A stretch of DNA of 35,379 nt from an uncultured Erwinia sp. (GTDB lineage Bacteria > Pseudomonadota > Gammaproteobacteria > Enterobacterales > Enterobacteriaceae): contig CAMIKG010000051.1 in NCBI GenBank assembly GCA_946221915.1, positions 1 to 35,379 on the forward strand, written 5' to 3'. The position numbers were made by a program, and so were the translations under genes. Position 1 is the stretch's first letter, and every line of letters starts with the position of its first letter. Below are positions 1 to 7,147 of the stretch, one piece after another. The notes beneath the pieces were generated by a model. That model did no database searches. It was not told where the DNA came from and worked only from the letters and a program-made list of their open reading frames with translations.

Positions 1-133
1 GCCGTTGCTGCGCAACGTTGTCTCGCTTCGCTCGGCTCAAACCTCCTTCGGAGGTTCTCATCCTTTTTGGCTACAAACGTAAAAAGCCCGCTTTTTCAAG
101 CGGGCTTTTCGAATATGGTCGGCGAGAGAGGAT
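1..133. repeat. proM-tail repeat, copy A (outer copy)
   Basis: This 133-bp stretch is identical, as far as I can read, to 163-295, an offset of 162 bp. Read on the minus strand (the direction of proM transcription) it starts with 18 nt matching the 3' end of tRNA-Pro (116-133, including the CCA end). A terminator-like hairpin follows (81-109), then the AACCTCC/GGAGGTT hairpin (40-56) and a CGTTGC/GCAACG hairpin (3-17). The tRNA body is absent, so this copy cannot make a tRNA. The window begins exactly at the repeat edge, so more copies may lie to the left. Confidence 0.9.
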
Positions 134-223
134 AACGTTTCTCTTCGAGAAACGCCCTTCGGGCCGTTGCTGCGCAACGTTGTCTCGCTTCGCTCGGCTC
201 AAACCTCCTTCGGAGGTTCTCAT
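71..223 (-). CDS. Possible basic 50-aa peptide crossing the proM-tail repeats
   Basis: On the minus strand an ATG at 223-221 follows an AAGG-like ribosome site and runs 50 codons to TAG at 73-71. It starts in copy B, crosses the spacer and ends in copy A. By my translation it holds 9 Arg, 4 Lys and 4 acidic residues, so it is strongly basic. It begins MRTSEGGLSRAKRD. A second identical start lies at 61-59 and runs off the window. The E. coli tyrT repeats encode the protamine-like peptide Tpr in a comparable position. I see no sequence identity to it, and the proM terminator at 243-271 precedes this ORF, so expression is doubtful. It could be a chance ORF in a structured RNA. Confidence 0.2.
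   Translation of the reverse strand: MRTSEGGLSRAKRDNVAQQRPEGRFSKRNVILSRRPYSKSPLEKAGFLRL
81..109 (-). terminator. Duplicated terminator hairpin in repeat copy A
   Basis: An AAGCCCGCTT / AAGCGGGCTT stem with a 4-nt loop is followed on the minus strand by a T run. It is identical to the one at 243-271 and 162 bp beyond it. It would stop transcripts that read through the first terminator. Confidence 0.75.
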
Positions 224-295
224 CCTTTTTGGCTACAAACGTAAAAAGCCCGCTTTTTCAAGCGGGCTTTTCGAATATGGTCGGCGAGAGAGGAT
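163..295. repeat. proM-tail repeat, copy B (joined to the intact proM gene)
   Basis: This is the second 133-bp copy. It includes the last 18 nt of the intact tRNA-Pro gene (278-295) and everything downstream of it. Hairpins seen are CGTTGC/GCAACG at 165-179, AACCTCC/GGAGGTT at 202-218 and the terminator at 243-271. The 29-bp spacer between copies (134-162) adds a perfect CGTTTCTC/GAGAAACG hairpin (136-154) and CCCTTCGGG (155-163). The 162-bp period is a multiple of three, so reading frames stay open across units. Confidence 0.9.
243..271 (-). terminator. Terminator of the argX-hisR-leuT-proM operon
   Basis: A 10-bp stem, AAGCCCGCTT (246-255) with AAGCGGGCTT (260-269), has a 4-nt loop. On the minus strand it is followed by TTTTT, a standard intrinsic terminator. 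It begins 7 nt past the CCA end of proM. Confidence 0.9.
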
Positions 296-354
296 TCGAA
301 CCTCCGACCCACTGGTCCCAAACCAGTTGCGCTACCAAGCTGCGCTACTCGCCG
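278..354 (-). tRNA. proM: tRNA-Pro (anticodon TGG)
   Basis: The gene is 77 nt including an encoded CCA. The anticodon stem ACTGG/CCAGT encloses the loop TTTGGGA, giving anticodon TGG, and the T-arm GGAGGTTCGAATCCTC is intact. It is last in the four-tRNA operon. Its final 18 nt are duplicated at 116-133. Confidence 0.97.
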
Positions 355-382
355 ATAAGGTACTGCATGTTCTGTTTTGCAT

Positions 383-469
383 TGGTGCGAAGAGAGGGAC
401 TTGAACCCTCACGTCCGTAAGAACACTAACACCTGAAGCTAGCGCGTCTACCAATTCCGCCACCTTCGC
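383..469 (-). tRNA. leuT: tRNA-Leu (anticodon CAG)
   Basis: This is an 87-nt class II tRNA with a long variable arm and encoded CCA. The acceptor arm starts GCGAAGG and the anticodon loop contains CAG. The T-stem is GAGGG/CCCTC, where I recall GGGGG/CCCCC in E. coli, a compensated change. It is third in the operon. Confidence 0.97.
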
Positions 470-484
470 GTACCGTGCAAAATC

Positions 485-561
485 TGGGGTGGCTAATGGG
501 ACTCGAACCCACGACAACTGGAATCACAATCCAGGGCTCTACCAACTGAGCTATAGCCACC
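485..561 (-). tRNA. hisR: tRNA-His (anticodon GTG)
   Basis: The gene is 77 nt counting the 5' G(-1) typical of tRNA-His and the encoded CCA. The anticodon stem CTGGA/TCCAG carries GTG. It is second in the operon. Confidence 0.97.
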
Positions 562-638
562 ACTGAGTACTGCTTACTAACTCTAACTAAACCAAAACCC
601 GGTAATATTACCACCGCAGCTCTTGCGCACAAACTTAA

Positions 639-715
<77 letters not shown>

Positions 716-736
716 GTAGCGCCGTTGCGGATGTGC

Positions 737-765
737 ATACTACGGATGTGGGCCCATACTGTCCA
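737..765 (-). promoter_or_regulatory. Promoter of the argX-hisR-leuT-proM operon
   Basis: On the minus strand TGGACA (765-760, five of six consensus bases) is separated by exactly 17 bp from TAGTAT (742-737, four of six). Transcription would start near 730, about 15 nt before argX. The match is visible; activity is inferred. Confidence 0.65.
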
Positions 766-767
766 GT

Positions 768-786
768 GCTTTTTTCACAAAAAAGC
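768..786. repeat. Perfect AT-rich inverted repeat upstream of the argX promoter
   Basis: GCTTTTTTCACAAAAAAGC is a perfect 8-bp inverted repeat with a CAC loop. It starts 3 bp beyond the -35 box of the argX promoter, where an upstream (UP-like) element or a protein site could sit. It might also terminate wec transcripts, but it lacks a GC-rich stem. Confidence 0.6.
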
Positions 787-850
787 GCGTTTGATTACGC
801 TTTGTGCATTATGTCGAAGCAAACGGCAATTTTAATCTCAATACTGCACA

Positions 851-869
851 GAAAAGCGCCGTAATGGCG
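851..869 (-). terminator. Weak terminator after wecG
   Basis: CGCC/GGCG (857-860 with 866-869) with a 5-nt loop is followed on the minus strand by CTTTTC. It lies 17 bp past the wecG stop. The stem is short, so it is only a candidate end for the ECA operon. Confidence 0.4.
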
Positions 870-885
870 ATACTCCAGGCAAAAG

Positions 886-1626
886 CTACAACTGACCGCG
901 CAGATGATAGTTGAGATATTTCAGCAGTCTGAGCTGACGGCGCAGGCGACTCGGTTGCGAAATCAGGCGGTACAGCCACTCCAGACCCAGATTTTGCCAA
1001 ATCAGTGGCGCACGTTTGATATGGCCGGTAAAGACGTCATAAGTCCCGCCAACCCCCATATACAGCGCATCCGGGTAAAAATCCTTACAGTCACGCATCA
1101 GGATTTCCTGTCTGGGAGATCCCATCGCCACCGTCACAATCTTCGTGCCGCTGGCGCGAATACGCGCGAACAGCGCCTCACGGTCGGCCGGCGCAAAATA
1201 ACCATTCTGACTGCCAACTATCTGCACATTCCACTGCTGACGCAGCTTCGCTTCCGTTTGCGCCAGAATCTCTGCTTTACCGCCGATCAAAAATACCGGC
1301 GTTCCCTCACGCCCGGCACGTTCCATTAATGCTTCCCACAAACTGGCGCCCGCGACGCGCGCGACTTGTGCCTGCGGGTACTTTTTCCGTACCGAACGCA
1401 CAATACTGATGCCGTCAGCGTATTTATATTCCGCGGCATCGATCAGCTGATACATTTCGGCATTGCTTTCGGCCGTCAGCACTTTTTCCGCATTAATTGC
1501 CACCAGCGTGCCGGTGCGCAACTGACCATCGTTGTAGATAAAATCGATACAGTGCGCCATATCGCGAAAGCCATACAGCGACAGGCCCCTGATTTGATAC
1601 TGTGGCGCAGTAGTTATAACGTCCAT
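886..1626 (-). CDS. wecG: UDP-ManNAcA transferase (ECA lipid II synthesis)
   Basis: The 246-aa product has the same length as E. coli WecG and belongs to glycosyltransferase family 26 (WecB/TagA/CpsF type). It transfers N-acetylmannosaminuronic acid to undecaprenyl-PP-GlcNAc (lipid I), making ECA lipid II at the inner face of the cytoplasmic membrane. Family motifs are visible near the C-terminus: AMGSPRQE and GVGGTYDVFTGHIKRAP. No signal peptide is seen, which fits a peripheral membrane enzyme. It is the last gene of the ECA operon, 10 bp after wzyE. In E. coli yifK follows; here the tRNA operon comes next. Confidence 0.96.
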   Translation of the reverse strand: MDVITTAPQYQIRGLSLYGFRDMAHCIDFIYNDGQLRTGTLVAINAEKVLTAESNAEMYQLIDAAEYKYADGISIVRSVRKKYPQAQVARVAGASLWEALMERAGREGTPVFLIGGKAEILAQTEAKLRQQWNVQIVGSQNGYFAPADREALFARIRASGTKIVTVAMGSPRQEILMRDCKDFYPDALYMGVGGTYDVFTGHIKRAPLIWQNLGLEWLYRLISQPSRLRRQLRLLKYLNYHLRGQL

Positions 1627-1636
1627 TCCAGTCCTT

Positions 1637-3001
1637 TCACAACGATGATGAGGGTGTTGCAGCCTGCTGTACCGCCTGCCGGGAAGTTTGCTGGCGAATC
1701 AGCCCCGCGCGATCAAACAACCAATAAAGTAGTTTAGCCGCCACCACGCAGACGCCAAAAATGACGCAGAAAAACACCACCCGCGAGGCGAAAGCATCCA
1801 GCCCTTCACGCGCCAGCACGATCATGTTAAATATCGCGCCGAAACAGAAACTTTGCAGAATCGCGGCCTTATAGCGGTTGCTTTCTCCCTTGCCAAGCTC
1901 ATACAACCAGTCAAACCATTTGATAATCAGGCCGACGCCAATCGCGCCCAGCGGCAGAAACAGCACGCCGCCCATTACCAGCAGCGAACCAATCAGCGTT
2001 GGCGATATCGCCAGCCCCGAATGATTATCCAGCACTTCCCAGGTAAAGTAGTTCGCGCTGTTTAATACCAGACCCGGCCGGTCATGCCATAGCCAGCTGG
2101 GGATAAAGACGTAGAAATCACGCACAATCGGCGCCAGCCCCTGGAAATCGATCTTGTCGTAATTTTGCAGCAGCAGAGCAAGGTTTTCCCATGGCGAGAA
2201 GGTGTCGCGTGTCAGATACAGGAAAGTGTAAAACGCTTCCGAGCCGCTGACATCAAGGTTATAACGACGCAGCGCCAGCCAGAACATACCGACAATCCCC
2301 ACCATCCCGGCGACCGCCAGCATCCACAACGAAATCCAGCCGCGAATAATGCCGATAAACAGAAACAGCGCAAAAGCGATAATGATATTCGCACGCGTAC
2401 CACCGACCAGCGCATAGGTCAGCAGGCCAAAGCCGACGGTAGTGACAAGGAAGAACAGCCAGGCGCGTGGACTCTGGCGCAGGAAGTACACCACCAGCAT
2501 CGCCGGGAGAAAGAAGTAAAAGAAACGTTTTAACGCCACACCGGACACTTCACTGGAGAAGATCTGGTTGTACGCCTGCAAACGGAACAGCAGAAAACCG
2601 TTATGCATAAAGAAGATACCGACCGTAAGCAACGCCAACAGCGCCAGCAGAATCCAGCTAAGATGCGCCTCCACCCGATTAATAGTGAAAACTTCACGCC
2701 GCGGCTGGCGGGAAGGCGCACGCAGGCGGGTTTTATAGCTCACATAATAGATGCCATAGAAACCGCTGGCGGCCAGCATTGCCTGTAGCAGGTACTCTGC
2801 AGGTACCACGGTGACATCAAACTGGAACACCAGAATGCTGGTCAGTGGGAAACCGAAAAAGAAGGTCAGTAAAAACAACAGCGAGAAGAAGACGTTAAAG
2901 CTAAATCGCACCCGGCGGAATTCGCGCCATGTCAGCGTCAAAATAAAACCAACCGCCAGCAGATACACCACCAGCAAACCACCAAATTGCAGCAGAGTCA
3001 T
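1637..3001 (-). CDS. wzyE: ECA polysaccharide polymerase
   Basis: The 454-aa protein is very hydrophobic, with about ten or more membrane segments along its length. That fits WzyE (about 450 aa in E. coli), the inner-membrane polymerase that joins ECA trisaccharide repeats on the periplasmic side. Wzy proteins have few strict motifs, so the call rests on similarity, topology and position between wecF and wecG. Its start overlaps the wecF stop by 4 bp (ATGA), suggesting translational coupling. Chain length would be set by WzzE from the same operon. Confidence 0.95.
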   Translation of the reverse strand: MTLLQFGGLLVVYLLAVGFILTLTWREFRRVRFSFNVFFSLLFLLTFFFGFPLTSILVFQFDVTVVPAEYLLQAMLAASGFYGIYYVSYKTRLRAPSRQPRREVFTINRVEAHLSWILLALLALLTVGIFFMHNGFLLFRLQAYNQIFSSEVSGVALKRFFYFFLPAMLVVYFLRQSPRAWLFFLVTTVGFGLLTYALVGGTRANIIIAFALFLFIGIIRGWISLWMLAVAGMVGIVGMFWLALRRYNLDVSGSEAFYTFLYLTRDTFSPWENLALLLQNYDKIDFQGLAPIVRDFYVFIPSWLWHDRPGLVLNSANYFTWEVLDNHSGLAISPTLIGSLLVMGGVLFLPLGAIGVGLIIKWFDWLYELGKGESNRYKAAILQSFCFGAIFNMIVLAREGLDAFASRVVFFCVIFGVCVVAAKLLYWLFDRAGLIRQQTSRQAVQQAATPSSSL

Positions 3002-4071
3002 GCGCGATCTCCTTCCGCCAGCGTTAATGCCTGTCGCCAGCCAGCAATAAAGGCAGGGTCGAAGAAGGCGATGCGTGACTTATCCAGCAGGCTCAGCTGA
3101 CGCTGTGCCCCGGTAACAAGTCGCTGATCGAGCGTATCACCGCTAAACAGCACTGGCACCTGCTGCTCCGCCAGATCCTGCCAGAAAGGGTTTTCCCGGC
3201 TGAGGACAAAAGGCACATTCGCCTGAATCAACAGGCACAGCGTGCCAATACCCTGCTGACGACGGAAAATAAAGTAGCCTAAATCGCAGCGGGCAATCAG
3301 TTGCAGATAGGCATTAAAATCGAGTTTTTCAGTCAGCAGTTGCAGATTGTCATGACTGAATAAGCTCTCTGCCACCTGACGCACGCGGGCGATATACGCC
3401 TCGTTATTCGGCGGATAGCCAAGCGGCACCACCACGTTTACCCGATCGCCAAACTGCTGGTGGATCGCCTGCAGCGCCTCAATATGGCGATTACTGGCAT
3501 CGCCGGAATTTCCCACCAGGATAGTGAACGGTCGTGTTGCCGTGTCCATGGGGGCGGAGTGCGGCGCCATGCGCGTTGGAAAATAGAGCAACGATGCCGG
3601 CGTGCGCGGATGGCGCTGCTGGTAATGACTGATATCACCACGGGTGGCAAACAGATGCCCCACTCTCCCCTGCGCCAGCCGGCGTAACAGGTAGAACAGG
3701 CGAAACTTCAGGCTGGCCGACTCTTCGTAAAGATCGGCGCCCCAGACATGCCAGTACACCTGCGCCGGGCGCAGTTTACCGCTCAGCATCGCCAGCCATA
3801 ACTGTGGATTAAACTGGCCGTGGAAGAAAAAGCGCGTCTGCCGCTGGCGCGCGCGGGCGATCACTGCCTGCGCCAGCGATTTTTTGCTGCTGAACAGTTC
3901 AATGTTCAGCGCGCTGAAGGCGGCAAACGCCGCGCCATCCTGCGCCACGACCATAAAGTGGCGTGCTGCCGTGGTCGGCTGCTCAACGCTCAGCACATCA
4001 TTAAAGAAACGCAGGACCGTCAGGTTGTGATGGGGTATATCCGATCCCAGTACGTGAATCAGTGTAGTCAT
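2998..4071 (-). CDS. wecF: TDP-Fuc4NAc:lipid II Fuc4NAc transferase
   Basis: The 357-aa product (359 in E. coli) is a glycosyltransferase of family 56. It adds 4-acetamido-4,6-dideoxygalactose to ECA lipid II, giving lipid III, the full trisaccharide. The start MTTLIHVLGSDIPHHN and the later YWHVWGADLYEE segment are typical of the family. It is predicted to be cytoplasmic or membrane-associated, with no clear membrane span. It overlaps wzxE upstream and wzyE downstream by 4 bp each, consistent with coupled translation. The donor comes from RffH, RffG, WecE and WecD encoded upstream. Confidence 0.96.
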   Translation of the reverse strand: MTTLIHVLGSDIPHHNLTVLRFFNDVLSVEQPTTAARHFMVVAQDGAAFAAFSALNIELFSSKKSLAQAVIARARQRQTRFFFHGQFNPQLWLAMLSGKLRPAQVYWHVWGADLYEESASLKFRLFYLLRRLAQGRVGHLFATRGDISHYQQRHPRTPASLLYFPTRMAPHSAPMDTATRPFTILVGNSGDASNRHIEALQAIHQQFGDRVNVVVPLGYPPNNEAYIARVRQVAESLFSHDNLQLLTEKLDFNAYLQLIARCDLGYFIFRRQQGIGTLCLLIQANVPFVLSRENPFWQDLAEQQVPVLFSGDTLDQRLVTGAQRQLSLLDKSRIAFFDPAFIAGWRQALTLAEGDRA

Positions 4072-5318
4072 GTTCGTCGACGATAAATAAGAAACGCGCT
4101 ACAGCAGAGCGCAAAATAAACCACATAGGTTGCCAGATAAGCCTGTGCCGCTCCTGTCGCGCCATGTAGCGGAATCAGCCAGCGCGAAAAGGCGGTCAGC
4201 AATAAAAACTGGCTAACTTCAGTCAAAATATAAAAACGCAGCGACGCTTTGGCGATCACCAGATATCCGAAAATATAACAGCCGACCTTCAGCACATCAC
4301 CGGGCAGCTGCCAGGCAAACAGATCGCGCATGCCGCTAAACTGGCTGGAGAACAGCAGCCAAATCGCCACGTCACGCAGTAACCAGACGCAGAAGCTGAC
4401 CGCCGCCAGCACTGGCAGGACAAAACGCAGCGTACGGAAGATTTCAGCAGAGATCTCCGCTTTGTTCTCCAGACGAGCCAGCGTCGGCAATAACCAGACG
4501 CTGAATGTGGCAGTAATAAACTGCAGATAGGCGTCAGAAATAGTGGTAACGCCCTGCCACAAGCCGACCTCTTCCCAGCTGTAATGCGCCGCCAGCAGAT
4601 TACGCATCATCACCCAGGCTACTGGCAGCGTAACGGAAGTTATCAGCGCCATCAGGGTAAATTTCGCCAGCCTGGACGCCAGTTCACCGTGCCATTGCGG
4701 CAGTAAATAGTGCAGCGGCAGATGGTCGCGCTTTGCCAGTAACAACGCCGCAGGCAGGACGATCAGCGCAGGCACCAGCGCCAGCCCTACCAGCGCGCCG
4801 CTGTAGCCGCCAATACGGTAACAGGCGTAATAAGCGATCACACCAATCAGGCTGCCGGCAATCAGCGCCATCGCATTACCGCGCGCATCGCGGAATCCCT
4901 TCATTACCGCCAGCGACAGGTTGGCCCAGGCAATCCCCATCTGCAGCAGCGCCAGAATACGCACCACATGCTGGTAATCCCCATGACCAAACAGCGCGAT
5001 ACTGATGGGCTGCGCCGCCAGCAGAAATATCAGCGCCAGCAGTGAGGAAAACGCCAGCACCATTGCCGATGCGGTGCCGGTGACGGCGCGCAGTTGTTGT
5101 GGCTGCTGCTGATACTCAGCGACATATTTGGTGACGCCATTGAAAATCCCCGCTCCCGCCAGTACGCCGAGTACGGTGATCAGCTGGCGAAAGTTACCCG
5201 CCTGCCCCACGCCGGAAGGGCCATACGACAACGCCAGCAACTTAATCACCAGCAGACCGGCAACAATTTTTACCAGTGTGGATGCCGCTGTCCATACCGA
5301 GGCTCTGGCCAGCGACAT
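4068..5318 (-). CDS. wzxE: ECA lipid III flippase
   Basis: The 416-aa protein equals the E. coli WzxE length. It is a multispan membrane protein of the polysaccharide-exporter (MOP/Wzx) group, with roughly twelve hydrophobic segments. It moves undecaprenyl-PP-linked ECA trisaccharide across the inner membrane for WzyE. The N-terminus MSLARASVWTAASTLVKI leads directly into the first membrane segment. It starts one base after the wecE stop and overlaps wecF by 4 bp. Confidence 0.96.
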   Translation of the reverse strand: MSLARASVWTAASTLVKIVAGLLVIKLLALSYGPSGVGQAGNFRQLITVLGVLAGAGIFNGVTKYVAEYQQQPQQLRAVTGTASAMVLAFSSLLALIFLLAAQPISIALFGHGDYQHVVRILALLQMGIAWANLSLAVMKGFRDARGNAMALIAGSLIGVIAYYACYRIGGYSGALVGLALVPALIVLPAALLLAKRDHLPLHYLLPQWHGELASRLAKFTLMALITSVTLPVAWVMMRNLLAAHYSWEEVGLWQGVTTISDAYLQFITATFSVWLLPTLARLENKAEISAEIFRTLRFVLPVLAAVSFCVWLLRDVAIWLLFSSQFSGMRDLFAWQLPGDVLKVGCYIFGYLVIAKASLRFYILTEVSQFLLLTAFSRWLIPLHGATGAAQAYLATYVVYFALCCSAFLIYRRRT

Positions 5319-5319
5319 A

Positions 5320-6450
5320 TCAGCGGAAGAAACTCAGCAGCGAGGAAATAACCGTGTTCTGGTTATTATCCGATAAGTTATAAAACAGCGGCAGACGCAG
5401 CAGGCGCTCACTTTCAGCGGTGGTAAAGCGATCCTGCTGATGCAGACGGCCAAAGTGCTTGCCGGCTGGCGCGTTGTGCAGCGGGATATAGTGGAAAACA
5501 GCGAGAATTTCCGCTTCTTTCAGCCAGTTTATCAGCCGCTGGCGGTCGTCATTATCGTTCAGCTTGATATAGAACATATGCGCATTATGCTGACAGTGCG
5601 CCGGGATCGATGGCAGCGTGATGCGTCCACGCGCCGCAATCGGCTGCAGTGCATCATAGTAACGCTGCCACAATCGCAGACGCTGGTCGTTAATACGTTG
5701 CGCGGCTTCCAGCTGTGCCCACAGGTAGGCCGCCTGCAGATCCGCCATCAGGTAACTGGAACCAATATCGTGCCAGGTGTATTTATCCACCTGACCACGA
5801 AAGAACTGGCTGCGGTTGGTGCCTTTTTCGCGAATAATCTCTGCGCGCTCGACCAGCGCCGCATCATTGATTAGCGTCGCGCCACCCTCACCGCCAGCGG
5901 TGTAGTTTTTGGTTTCGTGGAAACTGAAACAGCCAATATGACCGATGGTGCCCAGCGCCCGCCCTTTGTAGGTCGACATCACGCCCTGCGCCGCATCTTC
6001 AATCACGTGCAGCTGATATTTGGCCGCCAGCGCCATAATGGTATCCATTTCGCAGGCGACGCCGGCATAATGTACCGGCACAATGGCGCGCGTGCGCTCG
6101 GTGATGGCCGCTTCAATCAGCGTTTCATCGATATTCATCGTGTCCGGACGTATATCGACAAACACTATCTTCGCCCCACGCAGCACAAAAGCGTTGGCGG
6201 TAGAGACAAAGGTGTAGCTCGGCATAATCACTTCATCGCCGGGCTGAATATCGATCAGCAGCGCCGCCATTTCCAGCGAAGCAGTACAGGATGGCGTCAG
6301 CAGTACTTTTTTACTGCCAAAAGTCTGTTCCATCCACTGCTGGCAGCGTCGGGTAAAACCACCGTCGCCGCACAGCTTGCCGCTCGCCATCGCGGACTGC
6401 ATATATTCAATTTCAGTACCCACCACCGGTGGCGCGTTAAATGGAATCAT
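5320..6450 (-). CDS. wecE: dTDP-4-amino-4,6-dideoxygalactose transaminase
   Basis: The 376-aa product is a PLP-dependent sugar aminotransferase (DegT/DnrJ/EryC1 family) that aminates dTDP-4-keto-6-deoxyglucose. The PLP lysine is Lys181 in ETKNYTAGGEGG, and Asp152 in VIEDAAQG contacts the cofactor ring. I chose the ATG at 6450 because it gives the family's N-terminus (MIPFNAPPVVGTE) and a 376-aa length, and AGGTAA lies just upstream. The frame stays open for 48 more codons upstream, but only as an overlap with wecD. The wecD stop is 4 bp before this start. Confidence 0.96.
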   Translation of the reverse strand: MIPFNAPPVVGTEIEYMQSAMASGKLCGDGGFTRRCQQWMEQTFGSKKVLLTPSCTASLEMAALLIDIQPGDEVIMPSYTFVSTANAFVLRGAKIVFVDIRPDTMNIDETLIEAAITERTRAIVPVHYAGVACEMDTIMALAAKYQLHVIEDAAQGVMSTYKGRALGTIGHIGCFSFHETKNYTAGGEGGATLINDAALVERAEIIREKGTNRSQFFRGQVDKYTWHDIGSSYLMADLQAAYLWAQLEAAQRINDQRLRLWQRYYDALQPIAARGRITLPSIPAHCQHNAHMFYIKLNDNDDRQRLINWLKEAEILAVFHYIPLHNAPAGKHFGRLHQQDRFTTAESERLLRLPLFYNLSDNNQNTVISSLLSFFR

Positions 6451-6454
6451 TGGA

Positions 6455-7147
6455 TTACCTGTAGAGCCAGTAGGCGGTGCTGTCCAGTTGCGCACCGCAG
6501 GCAAGATAGAGCCGCATAGCGGCAAGGTTACTGAGCTGAGTGGCAACATGCAGGCGTGAAATACGTCGCACCTGGCACCAGTCCGTTGCAGCATGCATCA
6601 GCCGCTGGCCGACACCTCTGCCGCTGGCATGCGGCAGACGCGCCAGTAAGCCAATACGCGCCGCGCCCTCGCCCAGTTCACGCAGCGATACAAAACCTTC
6701 CAGCGCGCCCTGCTCATCCACCGCCAGTAAACACTGGTGGTCGAAGGTGCCACGCACGGCGTTTTCGATCCATTGCGCATAAAAACGACCGCTGGCGTCT
6801 GACGGATACCAGGGCGCGCGGAAACGACTCTGCGCAAACAGCTGACTTGCCGCCGCGCGCAACGCGTCGATATGCTCCACACGGGCAATTCGGATCCCCG
6901 GCTGCCGCTGCGTGGCCTGAATCGTCAGTGAAAAATCCGCTTCCCCCTCGACCAGACGAAAACCGATCGCGCTCAGGGCATCGATCTTCGCCGTCTGATG
7001 GCTGGGGACGCGCGCCTGCAGCAAATCATATTGCGCCAGCTGCGTCTCGCTGAGCGATTGTGGCACGCTGAAATCCAGCTGCGCACTATTGCGCGCGAAG
7101 AAGTGGTTTTCCCACTCCAGCGGTTTAACTGCGGCGAGAACGAACAT
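6455..7147 (-). CDS. wecD: dTDP-fucosamine acetyltransferase
   Basis: The 230-aa product (about 224 in E. coli) N-acetylates dTDP-4-amino-4,6-dideoxygalactose with acetyl-CoA, completing the Fuc4NAc donor. The C-terminal half is a GNAT fold; the acetyl-CoA loop GRGVGQRL is visible at about 190-197. The N-terminal half (MFVLAAVKPLEWENHFF) is recognisable but has drifted more than any other protein of the operon, as is usual for WecD. Its start lies inside rffH, a 23-bp overlap, so it is probably translated by coupling. It is also known as rffC. Confidence 0.93.
   Translation of the reverse strand: MFVLAAVKPLEWENHFFARNSAQLDFSVPQSLSETQLAQYDLLQARVPSHQTAKIDALSAIGFRLVEGEADFSLTIQATQRQPGIRIARVEHIDALRAAASQLFAQSRFRAPWYPSDASGRFYAQWIENAVRGTFDHQCLLAVDEQGALEGFVSLRELGEGAARIGLLARLPHASGRGVGQRLMHAATDWCQVRRISRLHVATQLSNLAAMRLYLACGAQLDSTAYWLYR

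Noticed and set aside
18..404. Long open frame (128 codons) on the plus strand across the proM repeats and two tRNA genes
   Set aside because: It runs antisense through tRNA-Pro and into tRNA-Leu and is open only because the 162-bp period is a multiple of three. Such GRRERIRTSDP-type ORFs are familiar false calls opposite tRNA genes.
601..612. Similarity of TAATATTAC to the rolling-circle nick site of geminiviruses
   Set aside because: A short AT-rich match inside a tRNA operon with no Rep gene or stem-loop origin nearby is chance.
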